Assembly: GCF_029870285.1 (NCBI RefSeq)
Contig: NZ_JACSYA010000008.1
Coordinates: 62,001-126,000, forward strand
Length of the DNA stretch: 64,000 nucleotides
DNA from: Delftia sp. PS-11
GTDB lineage: Bacteria > Pseudomonadota > Gammaproteobacteria > Burkholderiales > Burkholderiaceae_C
Reading direction: 5' to 3'
Shown here: one piece after another, positions 48,158-58,100 of the stretch
How the letters are laid out: each line of letters opens with the position of its first letter
Numbering within the stretch: position 1 is the stretch's first letter
Program-made: the position numbers and the translations under genes
Notes under the pieces: generated by a model
Databases searched by the model: none
Seen by the model: the letters and a program-made list of their open reading frames with translations, nothing else
What the model was told of the DNA's origin: nothing

Positions 48158-49441
48158 ATGACAACCAACGACAACCCCCCCGCATCGTCCACGCCCGCCC
48201 TGCCTGCTGGCGTGGAAGATGGCCAGGTGGCCGTGATCGCGCGCCAGGCCATCGTCAATGAACAGCGCGACGTTTTCGGCTACGAACTCTTCGACCGCTC
48301 GACGGCGCACCATGCACACACGGCGGCCTCCGATGCCGCCCTGCTGTTCAATGCGCTGTCCTATGCCGGCGCCGAGGCACTGGTGGGCCGCAAGACCGTC
48401 TTCATCAACTGCACCCATGACAGTCTGGCCGGCGGCCACCTGGAGCTGATCCATCCGGACAAGGTGGTGCTGGAGGTGCCCACGCTGGGCGAAGGCGCCA
48501 CGGCGGCGGATGTCGAAGAGCGGCTGCCCACATTCAATGCCTTGCGCCAGCGCGGCTTCCGCCTGGCCTTCAACCAGAACCTGCTGCGGCGCGCCTACGC
48601 CAGCTGGCTGCCATCGGCTGCCTTCATCAAGCTGGACATGCAGACCTTCGCGCTGTCCGACGCCGACACGCTGGTGCGGTTCGCACGCGCGCACACCCAG
48701 GCACAGATCGTGGCCGAGAAGGTCGAGACCTCCGAGCAGTTCGACCGCATGCGCGAGCTGGGCGTGCGCCTCTTCCAGGGCTTCTGGTTTGCCCAGCCTC
48801 AGCTGGTGCAGGCCCGCACCATCCGGCCCACGCAGGCCACCATCATCCAGCTGATCAATCTCGTGCGCCAGCAGGCCAGCACCGACGAGATCGAGGAATT
48901 GCTCAAGAAGGACCCCACCCTGTCCTTCAACCTGCTGCGCTTCATCAACTCCTCGGGCTTCGGCCTGTCCTGCGAGATCACCTCGTTCCGCCACGCGGTG
49001 ATGATCCTGGGCCTCAAGAAACTGTTCCGCTGGGCTGCGCTGCTGCTGACCACGACACGTGCAGGCGGCACGCCCCCTGCCGTGGGACAGACCGCCGTGG
49101 TGCGCGGACGCCTGATGGAGCTGCTCACGGCCGAGCTGCTGCCACCGGAAGAGAGCGACAACGCCTTCGTGGTCGGCGTGTTCTCGCTGCTGGACGTAAT
49201 GCTGGGCCAGCCCATGGAAAAGGCGCTCGCTTCCGTGGCCCTGCCCCAGCCTGTCGTCGATGCGCTGGTGCATGGCACGGGCGTGTTCGCACCCTTCCTG
49301 GAACTGACGCGCGCCTGCGAAAGCGGCGATGAAGCCAGCTTTGCCAGGGCGGCCACCGCGCTGCAGCTGTCCAACCACCAGGTCAACTGGGCCCACCTGC
49401 AGGCGCTGACCTGGGCCGACAACCTGACAGCCAACGAATAG
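48158..49441 (+). CDS. EAL-HDOD signalling protein, copy 2
   Basis: A 427-aa paralogue of the preceding gene with the same order: a degenerate EAL domain (FGYELFDRSTAHHAHTAASD, FINCTHDSLAGGHLELIHPD, IKLDMQTFAL, LFQGFWFAQP), then HDOD (IIQLINLVRQQASTDEIEEL, LSFNLLRFINSSGFG). The DDFG loop is likewise absent (FNQNLLRRAYASW). The two copies share long identical stretches, so this is a tandem duplication that has diverged, mostly in the N-terminal 20 residues and C-terminal third. Convergent with the Bug-protein gene across a stem-loop. Confidence 0.9.
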   Translation: MTTNDNPPASSTPALPAGVEDGQVAVIARQAIVNEQRDVFGYELFDRSTAHHAHTAASDAALLFNALSYAGAEALVGRKTVFINCTHDSLAGGHLELIHPDKVVLEVPTLGEGATAADVEERLPTFNALRQRGFRLAFNQNLLRRAYASWLPSAAFIKLDMQTFALSDADTLVRFARAHTQAQIVAEKVETSEQFDRMRELGVRLFQGFWFAQPQLVQARTIRPTQATIIQLINLVRQQASTDEIEELLKKDPTLSFNLLRFINSSGFGLSCEITSFRHAVMILGLKKLFRWAALLLTTTRAGGTPPAVGQTAVVRGRLMELLTAELLPPEESDNAFVVGVFSLLDVMLGQPMEKALASVALPQPVVDALVHGTGVFAPFLELTRACESGDEASFARAATALQLSNHQVNWAHLQALTWADNLTANE

Positions 49442-49454
49442 CCTCGCAACGGCG

Positions 49455-49484
49455 GCACCCACACGCCCCAGGGCCTGTGGGTGC
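49455..49484. terminator. Hairpin between convergent EAL-HDOD and Bug genes
   Basis: GCACCCACA and TGTGGGTGC form a 9-bp stem with a 12-base loop, between the two stop codons. No T-run, so it is a weak or Rho-assisted end. Confidence 0.42.
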
Positions 49485-49492
49485 ACCCGGCG

Positions 49493-50485
49493 TCAGTTGG
49501 GCTGGATATTGGCTGCGCGGATGATGCGCGCATTGGCCTGGGATTCGGCCTCGATCTGGCGCGCAAAATCGGCGGCCTTGCCGCCTGTGGGCACATTGTC
49601 CGTGACAGCGAGGCGCTCGCGGACCTCGGGCATGGACAGCACCTGGTTGATCTCGGCATTGAGGCGCTGCAACACGGCGGCAGGAGTGGCTGCGGGCGCA
49701 AAAACGCCAAAGACCGACGTCATGTTCGCATTCTTGTACCCCAGCTCGGCCAGCGTCGGTACCCCTGGCAGCGACTCCAGGCGCCTGGGCGCGCCCACGG
49801 CCAGCGCCTTGAACTTGCCCGCCTTGATATGCTGGAGCACGGCGGGTCCCGCATTGGTGGACAGCACCTCGAACTGCCCGCTCAGGCCGTCATTGAGCTG
49901 CTGCCCACCGCCCTTGTAGGGAATGTGGGTGATCTGCACCTGGGCAGCCTGCGTGATCTGCTCCAGCATGATGTGCCCCAGCGAAGCCAGACCTGCCGTG
50001 GCCCAGCGCACTTCGCCAGGGTGGCCCTTGGCCTGGGCCAGCAGTGCCGGAAAGTCCGTTGCCGCCAGGCGCCCCGTGCCCAGCAGCAGCACGGGGGAAT
50101 ACATCACGCTGCTCACCGGCGCCAGATCGCGCAGCGGATCGAACAGCGGCTTGCCCAGGTGCGGGCTCAGCGTCAGCGGACTGATCGAGGAAAAGCCCAG
50201 CGTATAGCCATCGGGCGCCGCCTTGGCCACCAAATCCAGGCCAATGGCGCCACCGGCACCGGCCTTGTTGTCCACCACCACTGGCTGGCCGAGCCGGGCC
50301 GCGAGCTTTTCGCCCAGCGCACGTGCCACCACATCGCTGACGCCGCCGGCAGGATAGGAGACCACCAGACGGATCGGCTTGGCGGGCCAGGAAGGCGCAT
50401 CGGTGGCCTGGGCCACGATCGGCAGGGCCGCCATGCCAGCCAGCAGGCAGGACGCAAGCAGGCGGCGGCGCGGGAATTCAGTCAT
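49493..50485 (-). CDS. Bug-family (tripartite tricarboxylate) periplasmic binding protein, copy A
   Basis: A 330-aa exported protein. The signal peptide with RRRLLASCLLAGMAALPIVA is followed by the Bug signature: [54 protein letters not shown] and THIPYKGGGQQLND. These proteins trap a carboxylate or related ligand through two bound waters. No TctA/TctB membrane genes are adjacent, so it is an orphan Bug, common in Comamonadaceae and Bordetella. ATG at 50485. The ligand cannot be predicted. Confidence 0.92.
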   Translation of the reverse strand: MTEFPRRRLLASCLLAGMAALPIVAQATDAPSWPAKPIRLVVSYPAGGVSDVVARALGEKLAARLGQPVVVDNKAGAGGAIGLDLVAKAAPDGYTLGFSSISPLTLSPHLGKPLFDPLRDLAPVSSVMYSPVLLLGTGRLAATDFPALLAQAKGHPGEVRWATAGLASLGHIMLEQITQAAQVQITHIPYKGGGQQLNDGLSGQFEVLSTNAGPAVLQHIKAGKFKALAVGAPRRLESLPGVPTLAELGYKNANMTSVFGVFAPAATPAAVLQRLNAEINQVLSMPEVRERLAVTDNVPTGGKAADFARQIEAESQANARIIRAANIQPN

Positions 50486-50585
50486 TGCAACTCCGGAAAA
50501 AACGCATCGAACACGGCAGCCATTGTTCTACGAAGCGCAAGCCCCTCGCCGCCTGCACGGCACTTCGACGCTTCGCCAGTGCCTG

Positions 50586-50635
50586 TGCGCAGGGCGCCTC
50601 TGCGCAGGGCGCCTCTGCGCAGGGCGCCTCTGCGC
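50586..50635. repeat. 15-bp tandem repeat, 3.3 copies, next to xerD stop
   Basis: TGCGCAGGGCGCCTC repeats three times without error at 50586-50600, 50601-50615 and 50616-50630, plus TGCGC. It lies five bases beyond the xerD stop in a non-coding gap. GCGC-rich units can also pair with each other as RNA. Confidence 0.9.
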
Positions 50636-50639
50636 CGGA

Positions 50640-51611
50640 TCAGCCGCGCGGATGGTGCTGCGCATGCAGTGCCTTGAGCCGCTCGCGCGCCACATGGGTG
50701 TAGATGGTCGTGGTCGAGATGTCTGCATGGCCAAGCAGCATCTGCACCACGCGCAGATCGGCGCCATGATTGAGCAGATGCGTGGCGAACGCATGGCGCA
50801 GCGTGTGCGGCGACAGCGGCGCCGTGATGCCCGCCATCTGCGCGCACCGCTTGACGATGACCCAGAACATCACGCGCCCCATGGCTGCAGCGCGCTGGGT
50901 GACGAAGACCGCATCGCAACGCTGACCGCCGAGAATCGCGCCGCGTGCCGTGGCCAGATAACGCTCCAGCCACCACTGCGCCTCCTCGCCGAAAGGAACG
51001 AGCCGCTCCTTGCCGCCCTTGCCCATCACACGCAGCACCCCCGAGCGCAGATCGATGGCATGCAACGGCAGCTCCACCAGCTCGCTGACGCGCAGGCCGC
51101 TGGCATACATCAGCTCCAGCATGGCGCGGTCTCGCAAACCCAGCGGGGTATCGGTATCAGGGGCCTGCAGCAGCGCCTCCACCTGTGCCTGGGTCAGCGT
51201 CTGCGGCACCCGCAGCGGCTGGCGGGCGGACAGCATGCGCACACAGGGGTCGGCCGCAATGCGGCGCTCGCGCAGCGCCCATTGGTAGTAGCGGCGCAGC
51301 ACCGTCAGCCGCCGGTTCGACGAGCTGGCCTTGGTCTGCTCCACCCGGGCCGCGAAATAGCCCTGCAGCTCGGCTTCGCCGGCAGCATCCAGCGCCAGCG
51401 CAGGTTGCTGCAAGGCCAGCCACTGCGCCCAGGCTGTCAGATCGCGGCGGTAGGCAGACAGGGTATTGCGCGACAGGCCATCCTCCAGGAGCAGCGCATC
51501 GATGAACAGATCGATGGCATCCTGGCTGGCGGGCAGCGGTGCGGGCCAGGACTGTGGCGCTTGCGAGGCATCAGGCACGGGGATGGTGGAAGAAACAGGC
51601 GCTTGGGACAT
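50640..51611 (-). CDS. xerD: Site-specific tyrosine recombinase XerD
   Basis: A 323-aa recombinase that with XerC resolves chromosome dimers at dif under FtsK control. The N-terminal SAM-like DNA-binding domain has LFIDALLLEDGLSRNTLSAY. The catalytic residues are all there: Arg in ASGLRVSELVEL, Lys in MGKGGKERLVPF, HxxR in SPHTLRHAFATHLL, His in LLGHADISTTTIYTH, with the nucleophile Tyr in the last. The N-terminal extension MSQAPVSSTIPVPDASQAPQ is longer than in E. coli (298 aa). It is a housekeeping member, not a phage integrase: no att site or mobile cargo is near. Confidence 0.93.
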   Translation of the reverse strand: MSQAPVSSTIPVPDASQAPQSWPAPLPASQDAIDLFIDALLLEDGLSRNTLSAYRRDLTAWAQWLALQQPALALDAAGEAELQGYFAARVEQTKASSSNRRLTVLRRYYQWALRERRIAADPCVRMLSARQPLRVPQTLTQAQVEALLQAPDTDTPLGLRDRAMLELMYASGLRVSELVELPLHAIDLRSGVLRVMGKGGKERLVPFGEEAQWWLERYLATARGAILGGQRCDAVFVTQRAAAMGRVMFWVIVKRCAQMAGITAPLSPHTLRHAFATHLLNHGADLRVVQMLLGHADISTTTIYTHVARERLKALHAQHHPRG

Positions 51612-51629
51612 GGCGCCAAGCCTACAACG

Positions 51630-51662
51630 AAAAAACCCGGAGCCCTCTGCGGACTCCGGGTT
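51630..51662 (-). terminator. Terminator of Bug copy B gene
   Basis: On the minus strand AACCCGGAG and CTCCGGGTT form the stem, followed by a six-T tract. It lies 42 bp past the stop of the Bug gene and just ahead of xerD. Confidence 0.85.
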
Positions 51663-51704
51663 GTGCGGGCACAAGGCCATGGAAGGCTCAGGCGCTGCCC
51701 GGCA

Positions 51705-52667
51705 TCACTCCAGCGTCAGTTTCTGCTGGGCGACCACTTTCTTGTAGATCTCGAACTCTTCCTTGATCTGCTGGGCGAACTCTTCCGGCGAGTTGGCAAT
51801 GACCAGCGACCCCGTGTCCTCGATGCGCTTCCTGACAGCAGGGTCCTGCACCACCTTGCGAACGGCGGCATTGACCTTGTCCACGATGTCCTTGGGCAGG
51901 TTCTTGGGGCCGAGAATGCCGTAGTAGGCCATGCGGTTGACAGGCGCCAGGCCCACCTCCTTGAAGGTAGGCACATTGGGCAGAACGGCCAGGCGCTGGG
52001 GCGCGGCGACCACGATGGGCACCAGGCGGTTGTCCTTGATGAATGGCAGGGCAGAGGGCAGGTTGTCCAGCACCATCGGCACCTGGCCCGCCACCACATC
52101 GTTGAGCGCTGGGCCTGCGCCACGGTAGGGAATATGGGTGACGAAGGTGTGCGTCAGGCTCTTGTACAGCTCCATCAGCATGTGCTGGATGCCGCCCGTA
52201 CCGGAAGACGCATACGAGTACTTGCCCTGGGACTTTTTGAGCTCGGCTTCGAAGCTCTTGTAGTCCTTGGCCGGGAACTTGGGGTTCACCGCGATCACGT
52301 TGGGCGTAGCTGCCACGTTGACGATCGGTGTGAAGTCGGTCAGCACGTTGTACTGGATCTTGGGGTTGATGGCCGGGTTGGTGGCCGTGGTCGAAACCGT
52401 GGCAATCCCCAGGCTGTAGCCGTCGGGCTGGGCACGCGCCGTCTCCATGGCACCGATGACGCCGCCGCCGCCGCCGCGGTTGTCCACCACCACGGGCTGG
52501 CCCAGTTCCTTGCTCAGGGGCTCGGCCAGGACGCGGGCAATGATGTCCGTCGTGCCGCCAGGAGCGAACGGCACCACGAGCTTGATGGGCTTGGTCGGAT
52601 AGGCCTGGGCCAGTGCACCGGTGCTTGCGAGGACCAGGGACAGGCCCAGCCAGTTGCGACGATTCAT
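51705..52667 (-). CDS. Bug-family periplasmic binding protein, copy B
   Basis: A 320-aa exported protein. The signal peptide [20 protein letters not shown] is followed by [74 protein letters not shown] and the final [18 protein letters not shown]. It is a tripartite-tricarboxylate type receptor without adjacent membrane subunits. It is only distantly related to copy A beyond the family motifs. ATG at 52667 follows AAGGAGATCTTGC; the ORF to 52844 is not supported. Divergent from the AEC transporter. Confidence 0.93.
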   Translation of the reverse strand: MNRRNWLGLSLVLASTGALAQAYPTKPIKLVVPFAPGGTTDIIARVLAEPLSKELGQPVVVDNRGGGGGVIGAMETARAQPDGYSLGIATVSTTATNPAINPKIQYNVLTDFTPIVNVAATPNVIAVNPKFPAKDYKSFEAELKKSQGKYSYASSGTGGIQHMLMELYKSLTHTFVTHIPYRGAGPALNDVVAGQVPMVLDNLPSALPFIKDNRLVPIVVAAPQRLAVLPNVPTFKEVGLAPVNRMAYYGILGPKNLPKDIVDKVNAAVRKVVQDPAVRKRIEDTGSLVIANSPEEFAQQIKEEFEIYKKVVAQQKLTLE

Positions 52668-52978
52668 GCAAGATCTCCTTTTGGGGGGTCGTGTTGACGA
52701 AAGAAGGGGGAATGCTCCCGGACATGGCCCGGAAGCGGCCCGGACAATGGCGCTGCGTGGCACTGCCATGGTATGGCATGGTGCACGGCGCGCAGTGAAT
52801 GCCCGCCCAGACCAAGGGATGCCATGGCAGCGGTGGACGGTCATGAACCGATGCTACGCGCCTCACGCGGTGCACCAGAGTGGGTCATGCGGCTGTTTTA
52901 CCAGTATTTACCCTTATATGCAGCCAGACCGCTGCGCGGACGAGGCAAATCGGACGGGCGCGCTTATGCTCTGAACCT
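52668..52978. promoter_or_regulatory. Divergent gap between Bug copy B and AEC transporter
   Basis: 311 bases without a gene. The notable element is a direct repeat of TTTACC at 52897-52902 and 52907-52912 (10-bp period), framed by GGCTG (52891-52895) and CAGCC (52921-52925), about 60 bp before the AEC start. It may be a regulator site; no ideal sigma70 promoter stands out. Confidence 0.4.
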
Positions 52979-53887
52979 GTGAACTACGCCCAGCTGCTTT
53001 TCCCCGATTTTTCGCTCATTGTGCTCGGCTATGTGCTGTGCCGCTTCACACAGCTCAACCGCACGGTCTGGCAGGCGGTGGAGGCACTGGTGTACTACCT
53101 GCTGTTTCCGGTACTGCTGTTCCACTCCATTGTCAAAAGTCCTCTGGACTGGGGAGCCACCTCCAGCCTGGTGGCCGCAGGCGTCAGCGCCGCCCTGCTG
53201 GGCATCGCGCTGGCATACAGCCTGCCCTGGTGGCCTGGCATGCGCGGCCGGCTCGATGCGCGCGCGCATGCGGGCGCAGTGCAGGTGGCGTTCCGTTTCA
53301 ACTCCTTCATCGGTCTGGCGCTGGCCAGCCGCCTGGCTGGCCCTGAAGGGCTGCTGCTCATCTCGGTGCTGATAGGGGTGAGCGTGCCGCTGTGCAATAT
53401 CGCAGCTGTCTGGCCCATGGCGCGCGGCAGCAACCAGCATTTCCTGGGGCAGCTGGCACGCAATCCGCTGATCGTGGCCACGCTGGCGGGACTGGTCTTC
53501 AGCGCGCTCGGGCTGCGCCTGCCCTCCTTGCTGGAGCCCACCGTCTCGCGCATCGGCGCAGCCTCCATCGCCCTGGGGCTGATGTCGGCCGGTGCCGGCA
53601 TGCAGTTCGGCGCACTGGCTGCAGGCAAGCTGCTGGCCGTGATGCTGCTGGCGGCACGCCACCTGGTGCAGCCACTGATTGCCTATGCCATGGTCAGGGT
53701 TTTCGGCCTGAGCGGCGCACAGGCACTGATCCTGATGGCCTTTTCCGCACTGCCCACGGCCTCCTCATGCTACGTGCTGGCCGCACGCATGGGCTACGAC
53801 GGCTCGTATGTGGCAGGACTGGTCACGCTCTCGACGCTGCTGGGCGTGCTGAGCCTGCCTTTCGCACTGAGCCTGCTGCCCGGCTGA
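52979..53887 (+). CDS. AEC-family (auxin efflux carrier/malonate-type) transporter
   Basis: A 302-aa membrane protein with about ten helices in the AEC inverted-repeat arrangement: ALVYYLLFPVLLFHSIVKSP near the N-terminus, FNSFIGLALASRLAGPEGLL mid-protein, then ARNPLIVATLAGLVFSALGL and MAFSALPTASSCYVLAARMG near the end. AEC members include MdcF-type malonate permeases; the direction and substrate here are unknown. GTG at 52979 is the best start since the first helix region begins NYAQLLFPDF; a longer frame to 52880 adds no homology. Confidence 0.87.
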   Translation: MNYAQLLFPDFSLIVLGYVLCRFTQLNRTVWQAVEALVYYLLFPVLLFHSIVKSPLDWGATSSLVAAGVSAALLGIALAYSLPWWPGMRGRLDARAHAGAVQVAFRFNSFIGLALASRLAGPEGLLLISVLIGVSVPLCNIAAVWPMARGSNQHFLGQLARNPLIVATLAGLVFSALGLRLPSLLEPTVSRIGAASIALGLMSAGAGMQFGALAAGKLLAVMLLAARHLVQPLIAYAMVRVFGLSGAQALILMAFSALPTASSCYVLAARMGYDGSYVAGLVTLSTLLGVLSLPFALSLLPG

Positions 53888-53948
53888 GCCCGGCGCATGG
53901 CAGGCCAAGCGGGCTGCGGCCTCTTCTGCGCTGACGGCTGCCCGCCAC

Positions 53949-54944
53949 TCAAGCGTGGGCCAGCGCCTTTTGCTTCTTGCTTGCCACGCGCAGCATGCGC
54001 ACCGGCGAGCCGCCGAAGCGCTCGCGAAAGCGCCGGGAAAAATGCGCGGGCGAGCTGAAGCCGCAACGCCTTGACACATCCATGACAGCAAGCTTGCCGA
54101 TGCTTGTCCCTGCGCTGCGCAGCATGGCGTGGGCACGGTCCAGCCGGTAGGCCATGAGTTCGGCGCTGAGGCTGGTGCCTTCACGCGCCAGATGGGCCTG
54201 CAGCGTGCGCACCGGCATGCCCAGGCCCTGGGCCACCTCGGTGGGGCCGAGCTGGGGGTCGGAATACTGGCGGGCGATCAGCTGGCGCACGCGCTGCAGC
54301 AGGAATCCCTGAGGACGCGAGGGCTCTGCGCTGGCGGGACTGCCGGACTGCAGCACGGCCCGCAAGGTGGCCGTGACCAGATCGGACAGCTGCGATGCTT
54401 CGGCAGTCGGCAGCTCGTGGGACCACTGGCCCAGCAACTGCATCTGGTGCTCCAGCAACTGCAAGGATGCGCTGGCAGACAGCGGACAGGCCAGTTGCTG
54501 CTGCAGCACATCCTGCCGCAGGTCAAGCAGGGCCAGGGGCACCGCCAGGATCAGCAACTCGCAGGGGCCGCCCAGTATCAGGCGATAAGCCTGGCGTTCA
54601 TCCAGTGCGAAAAGCTGTCCGGGAGGAATCTGCTGCCCGCGTGCAGCGGCGGGCCCCTGCAGAGAGACGAGCGCGCTGCCCTTGAGGCACAGCACGACCA
54701 GCAGGCTGGGCGGCCCCGGGCGTTCCATGTCGGCGCTCAGGCGCTCCATGCCATAGCCCATGCTGGACTGGATGCGGTTGAGCACGATGGCTCCTACGCC
54801 ACGCGAAACCAGCGTGGCGTCGAAGCGCTCGGGCTGCGAGACATGGGGCGTGGCGCCCGCATGCGCACGGTGCATGGCATCGCGCCAGAAACTCGCGCGC
54901 TGCGGCGGAGGTATGTGGAGTGTGGACCAGCGGTTGTATGTCAT
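53949..54944 (-). CDS. AraC-family regulator
   Basis: A 331-aa protein. The N-terminal half, rich in hydrophobic beta-strand sequence (SLLVVLCLKGSALVSLQGPA), would bind an effector (AraC-binding-like/cupin). The C-terminal double HTH has LGPTEVAQGLGMPVRTLQAH and VSRRCGFSSPAHFSRRFRER. ATG at 54944 leads to MTYNRWSTLHIPPPQRASFW, a start typical of this subgroup. It is convergent with the AEC transporter gene and upstream of nothing obvious, so its targets are unknown. Confidence 0.88.
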   Translation of the reverse strand: MTYNRWSTLHIPPPQRASFWRDAMHRAHAGATPHVSQPERFDATLVSRGVGAIVLNRIQSSMGYGMERLSADMERPGPPSLLVVLCLKGSALVSLQGPAAARGQQIPPGQLFALDERQAYRLILGGPCELLILAVPLALLDLRQDVLQQQLACPLSASASLQLLEHQMQLLGQWSHELPTAEASQLSDLVTATLRAVLQSGSPASAEPSRPQGFLLQRVRQLIARQYSDPQLGPTEVAQGLGMPVRTLQAHLAREGTSLSAELMAYRLDRAHAMLRSAGTSIGKLAVMDVSRRCGFSSPAHFSRRFRERFGGSPVRMLRVASKKQKALAHA

Positions 54945-55124
54945 GGCTTCCCCGCCCTGCCTGCGGCAGGGACTCAGTTAAGACAGGGCTGTGCAGCAAG
55001 ATTGCGCACAGGACGGTGTGAAGGAAATTCTCTCCATCACGTCACCGTCTGACCACAAGATGAGTCTGAAAATGGGATTAGACTATTCTGATTTTTCAGC
55101 CCGGCAGCGCCCGGAATGCCAGAT

Positions 55125-58100
55125 TCAGACCTTTTCGATGGCTGGCAGCGCCTCGGTCCAGAGGGTGGACCGGTTGCGGCCATGGCGCTTTGAATAGTAG
55201 AGCGCTGCATCGGCACGCTCCAGGCACACTTGGCCCGAAGGGTCCGTACTGCGCATTTCGTACACGCCCAGGCTGATGGTGTAGCGCAGCACGCCAGCCT
55301 TGCCGGCATCGACACGGCGGGCATCGACCATCTCGCGCAATTGCTCCGCACGGCGCATGCCTGCCCCTGCATCTGCGCCCGACAGCAGCAGCACGAACTC
55401 CTCGCCGCCCAGCCGCCCCACCATGTCCTCTTTGCGCAGCCCATGGCCCAGGGCTGTGACAAGGTCCTTGAGCACCACATCGCCCACTGCATGGCCGTAG
55501 CTGTCATTGACCTGCTTGAAACAGTCGATGTCCAGCAGGATCAGGGCCGCGCATGGCACAAGACCGCTGTGGATATGGGACATCTCCATATCCAGCCGCT
55601 CCAGAAAAGCCCGGCGGTTGGGAATGCCCGTGAGCCCATCGGTCAGTGCCAGGGTTTCGAGCTGCGACTCCCGCCTCTGGCGCTCGGTGGCATCGTGCAG
55701 CACCCAGCAGTGGCCAATCGATTGCCCGGCATCACGCAGCGGCACCCCTTCGATTTCGACATAGTGTCCGCCGGGCAGCTCGTGCAGCGACCGGCCAGAC
55801 ACTTCCAGTGCGGCGGTGTCCTGCGCCAGCGCGCTGGCCAGAGAGGACGGCAGCCTCTGCAGCAGCGCGTTCATGGTCAGGCCATGCAGCGCTTCGACAG
55901 CCATATCCAGCCCGAGCACAGAGCCCAGCATGCGGTTGGCGGCGATGATCTGCTGCCCGCATGCGTCGGTCACGAGAATGCCTGCGGGAAAGCGGTCGAT
56001 GATGGCCTCCAGCCTGCGCTGTGTCTGCGCCAGCGCGGTTTCGGCACGGCGGCGCGCATCCGTGTCGATCATGGTCCAGATGACGCGGCCATCGTCCGCC
56101 TCGGGGTCGAGCAGAGAGCCCTGCATGTCGAACCAGTGACCCGTGCCCGAGGGCATGCGCAGGATCCATTCGGAGCGAACCGTGCCTTGGGCGTTGAGCT
56201 GGCCGTACAGCTGACTGAACCGCTCGAAGCTGTCGTCACTGATATGCAGCGCGCGCAGCGGCACGCCGCCCGGCAGCCTGCGGGTGTCGATCTGGAAGGT
56301 CTGCAGCGCGCGCTCGTTGGCATAGAGGATTTCGCGGTGGGGGCCGGCCATGACGATGAGCGCACTGCCCCGGTCCAGCAGCGCCTTGATCAGGCGCGAT
56401 TGCTCGACGCGCTGCTGTATGTCCGTGTGCGTGCCCAGCATGCGCTCGGGCGTGCCATCGGCATGGCGCTGGGTGACTTCGCCACGCGACTCGACCCACA
56501 GCCAGCCATGCTGGGCAGTTCGCATGCGCATCTCCAGGCGGTAGTCGATGCCGGAATCAATATGCTGGCGCAGACGCTCCTGCATCCTGGCTCGGTCGGC
56601 AGGGTGCACCAGAGAGCAGAACGTGTCGAAGTCCATCGAAAAGGCCTGATCGCCGAAGCCCAGCATCTCGAAGCAGCGCGCATCCCATTCGACATGGCCG
56701 CTGCGGCAGTCCCAGTGCCACAGGCCGTCGCGCACGGCGCCCATGGTCAGCCGCAGCCGCTCCTCGCTCATGCGGATGGTTTCCTGCATGGCCTGGTCCT
56801 GCGTGATGTCATGCACATAGCCATGCCAGATCAGGGGACCGTCCTCCTCCCGCTGAGGCCGGGCATGGCCATGCAGCCAGCGCAACTGGCCGTCAGGCAG
56901 CAGCACGCGGTATTTGCATTCCCAGACGCCCTGGGCATCCACGCTGGCGCGCACCGATGCAGCCAGTGCTGTCTGGTCTTCGGGATGCACACGCTGCAGC
57001 AGGGCATTGCCCAGAAAAGACGTGCGGTCAGACTGTGCGCCGTGCAGCGCGAAAAAGGCCGGCGTCGTGAACGGCAGCAGGAACCGCCCGGCCGCATCCA
57101 CCTGGAACTGGAACAGCCCGCCGGGCACCTCCTGAGCCATCTGGGCAAAGCGCTGCTCGCTCTGCAATCGCAGCCGTTCGCTGAGGCTGCGCTGGCGGGC
57201 CAGCCAGACAGTCAGCAAAGCCGCCAGCAGCAGCACTGCCGTGCCTGCGGCATTGCGCATCAGGCTCTGGCGCAGCGAGGCATCCAGGGGATCGAAGATC
57301 GCCTGACGGTCCAGTCCCGTGACGGCGATGAGAGGATAGCCGCTGACCCGGCTCCAGGCATAGAGGCGGGTGGTACCGTCCAGCGCTGTGGCAATTTCAT
57401 AGGTGCCCTCCGAACGATCCTGCGCAAACAGGGACAGGTGCTGCTCAGACACAGCCGTCCCCATCACCTCCTCATACTGCCGGGTGCGCACCAGATAGGA
57501 GCCATCGTCGCGCAGCAGCATCACGATGTCCCGGGGTCCATCGAAAATCGCCTGCAAATACCGCAGGATGTACTCGGGCGACAGCGACAGCACCAGCACG
57601 CCGGAAAAACGCCCCTTGCGGTACAGGGCGCGGCTCAGCTGAATGGTCCATCGGCCGGACACACGGCCCTGGACGGGATGGCTGATATAGGTCCCCATGA
57701 TTTCGCGGTCCGCGTGGACCCGGAAGTGTTCACGGTCACGGATGGAGACCTTGAATGCAGACTCCACACCCACCTGCAGATTGGAATAGACAATGTCGCC
57801 GCTGGCATCCGCCACCGCGATCTGCAGGAAAGTCCCGGGGGGGTAGGCATCGTAAGTATTCTGGATCGCGTGCTGGAAGTCGTCGGCGCGATCATCTTCG
57901 TATTCCGACTCCAGCGCCCGCATGGTGTGCTCAAGGCCGGCCAGCAGCGTCTGCACCTGGACGGAAACCGCATGCGACATCTGGCTGACACGCAGCCAGG
58001 ACTGCGAGGCAATGAAGCCGCGCTGGGTCTGGTGGCTGCTCAGCAATACCGACCAGTACGCCACGATGGCCAGCAGCACGCAGCCCATGCCTGCCCAGAT

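Noticed and set aside
50586..50635. Possible CRISPR-like array
   Set aside because: Units are 15 bp and directly joined with no spacers; it is a simple tandem repeat, and no cas gene is present.
50640..51611. Tyrosine recombinase as evidence of a mobile element
   Set aside because: It is the housekeeping XerD with no attachment repeats, tRNA target or foreign cargo nearby.
55060..55110. Terminator for the diguanylate cyclase
   Set aside because: CTGATTTTTCAG is a tiny self-complementary motif with an AT-rich stem; too weak to call.
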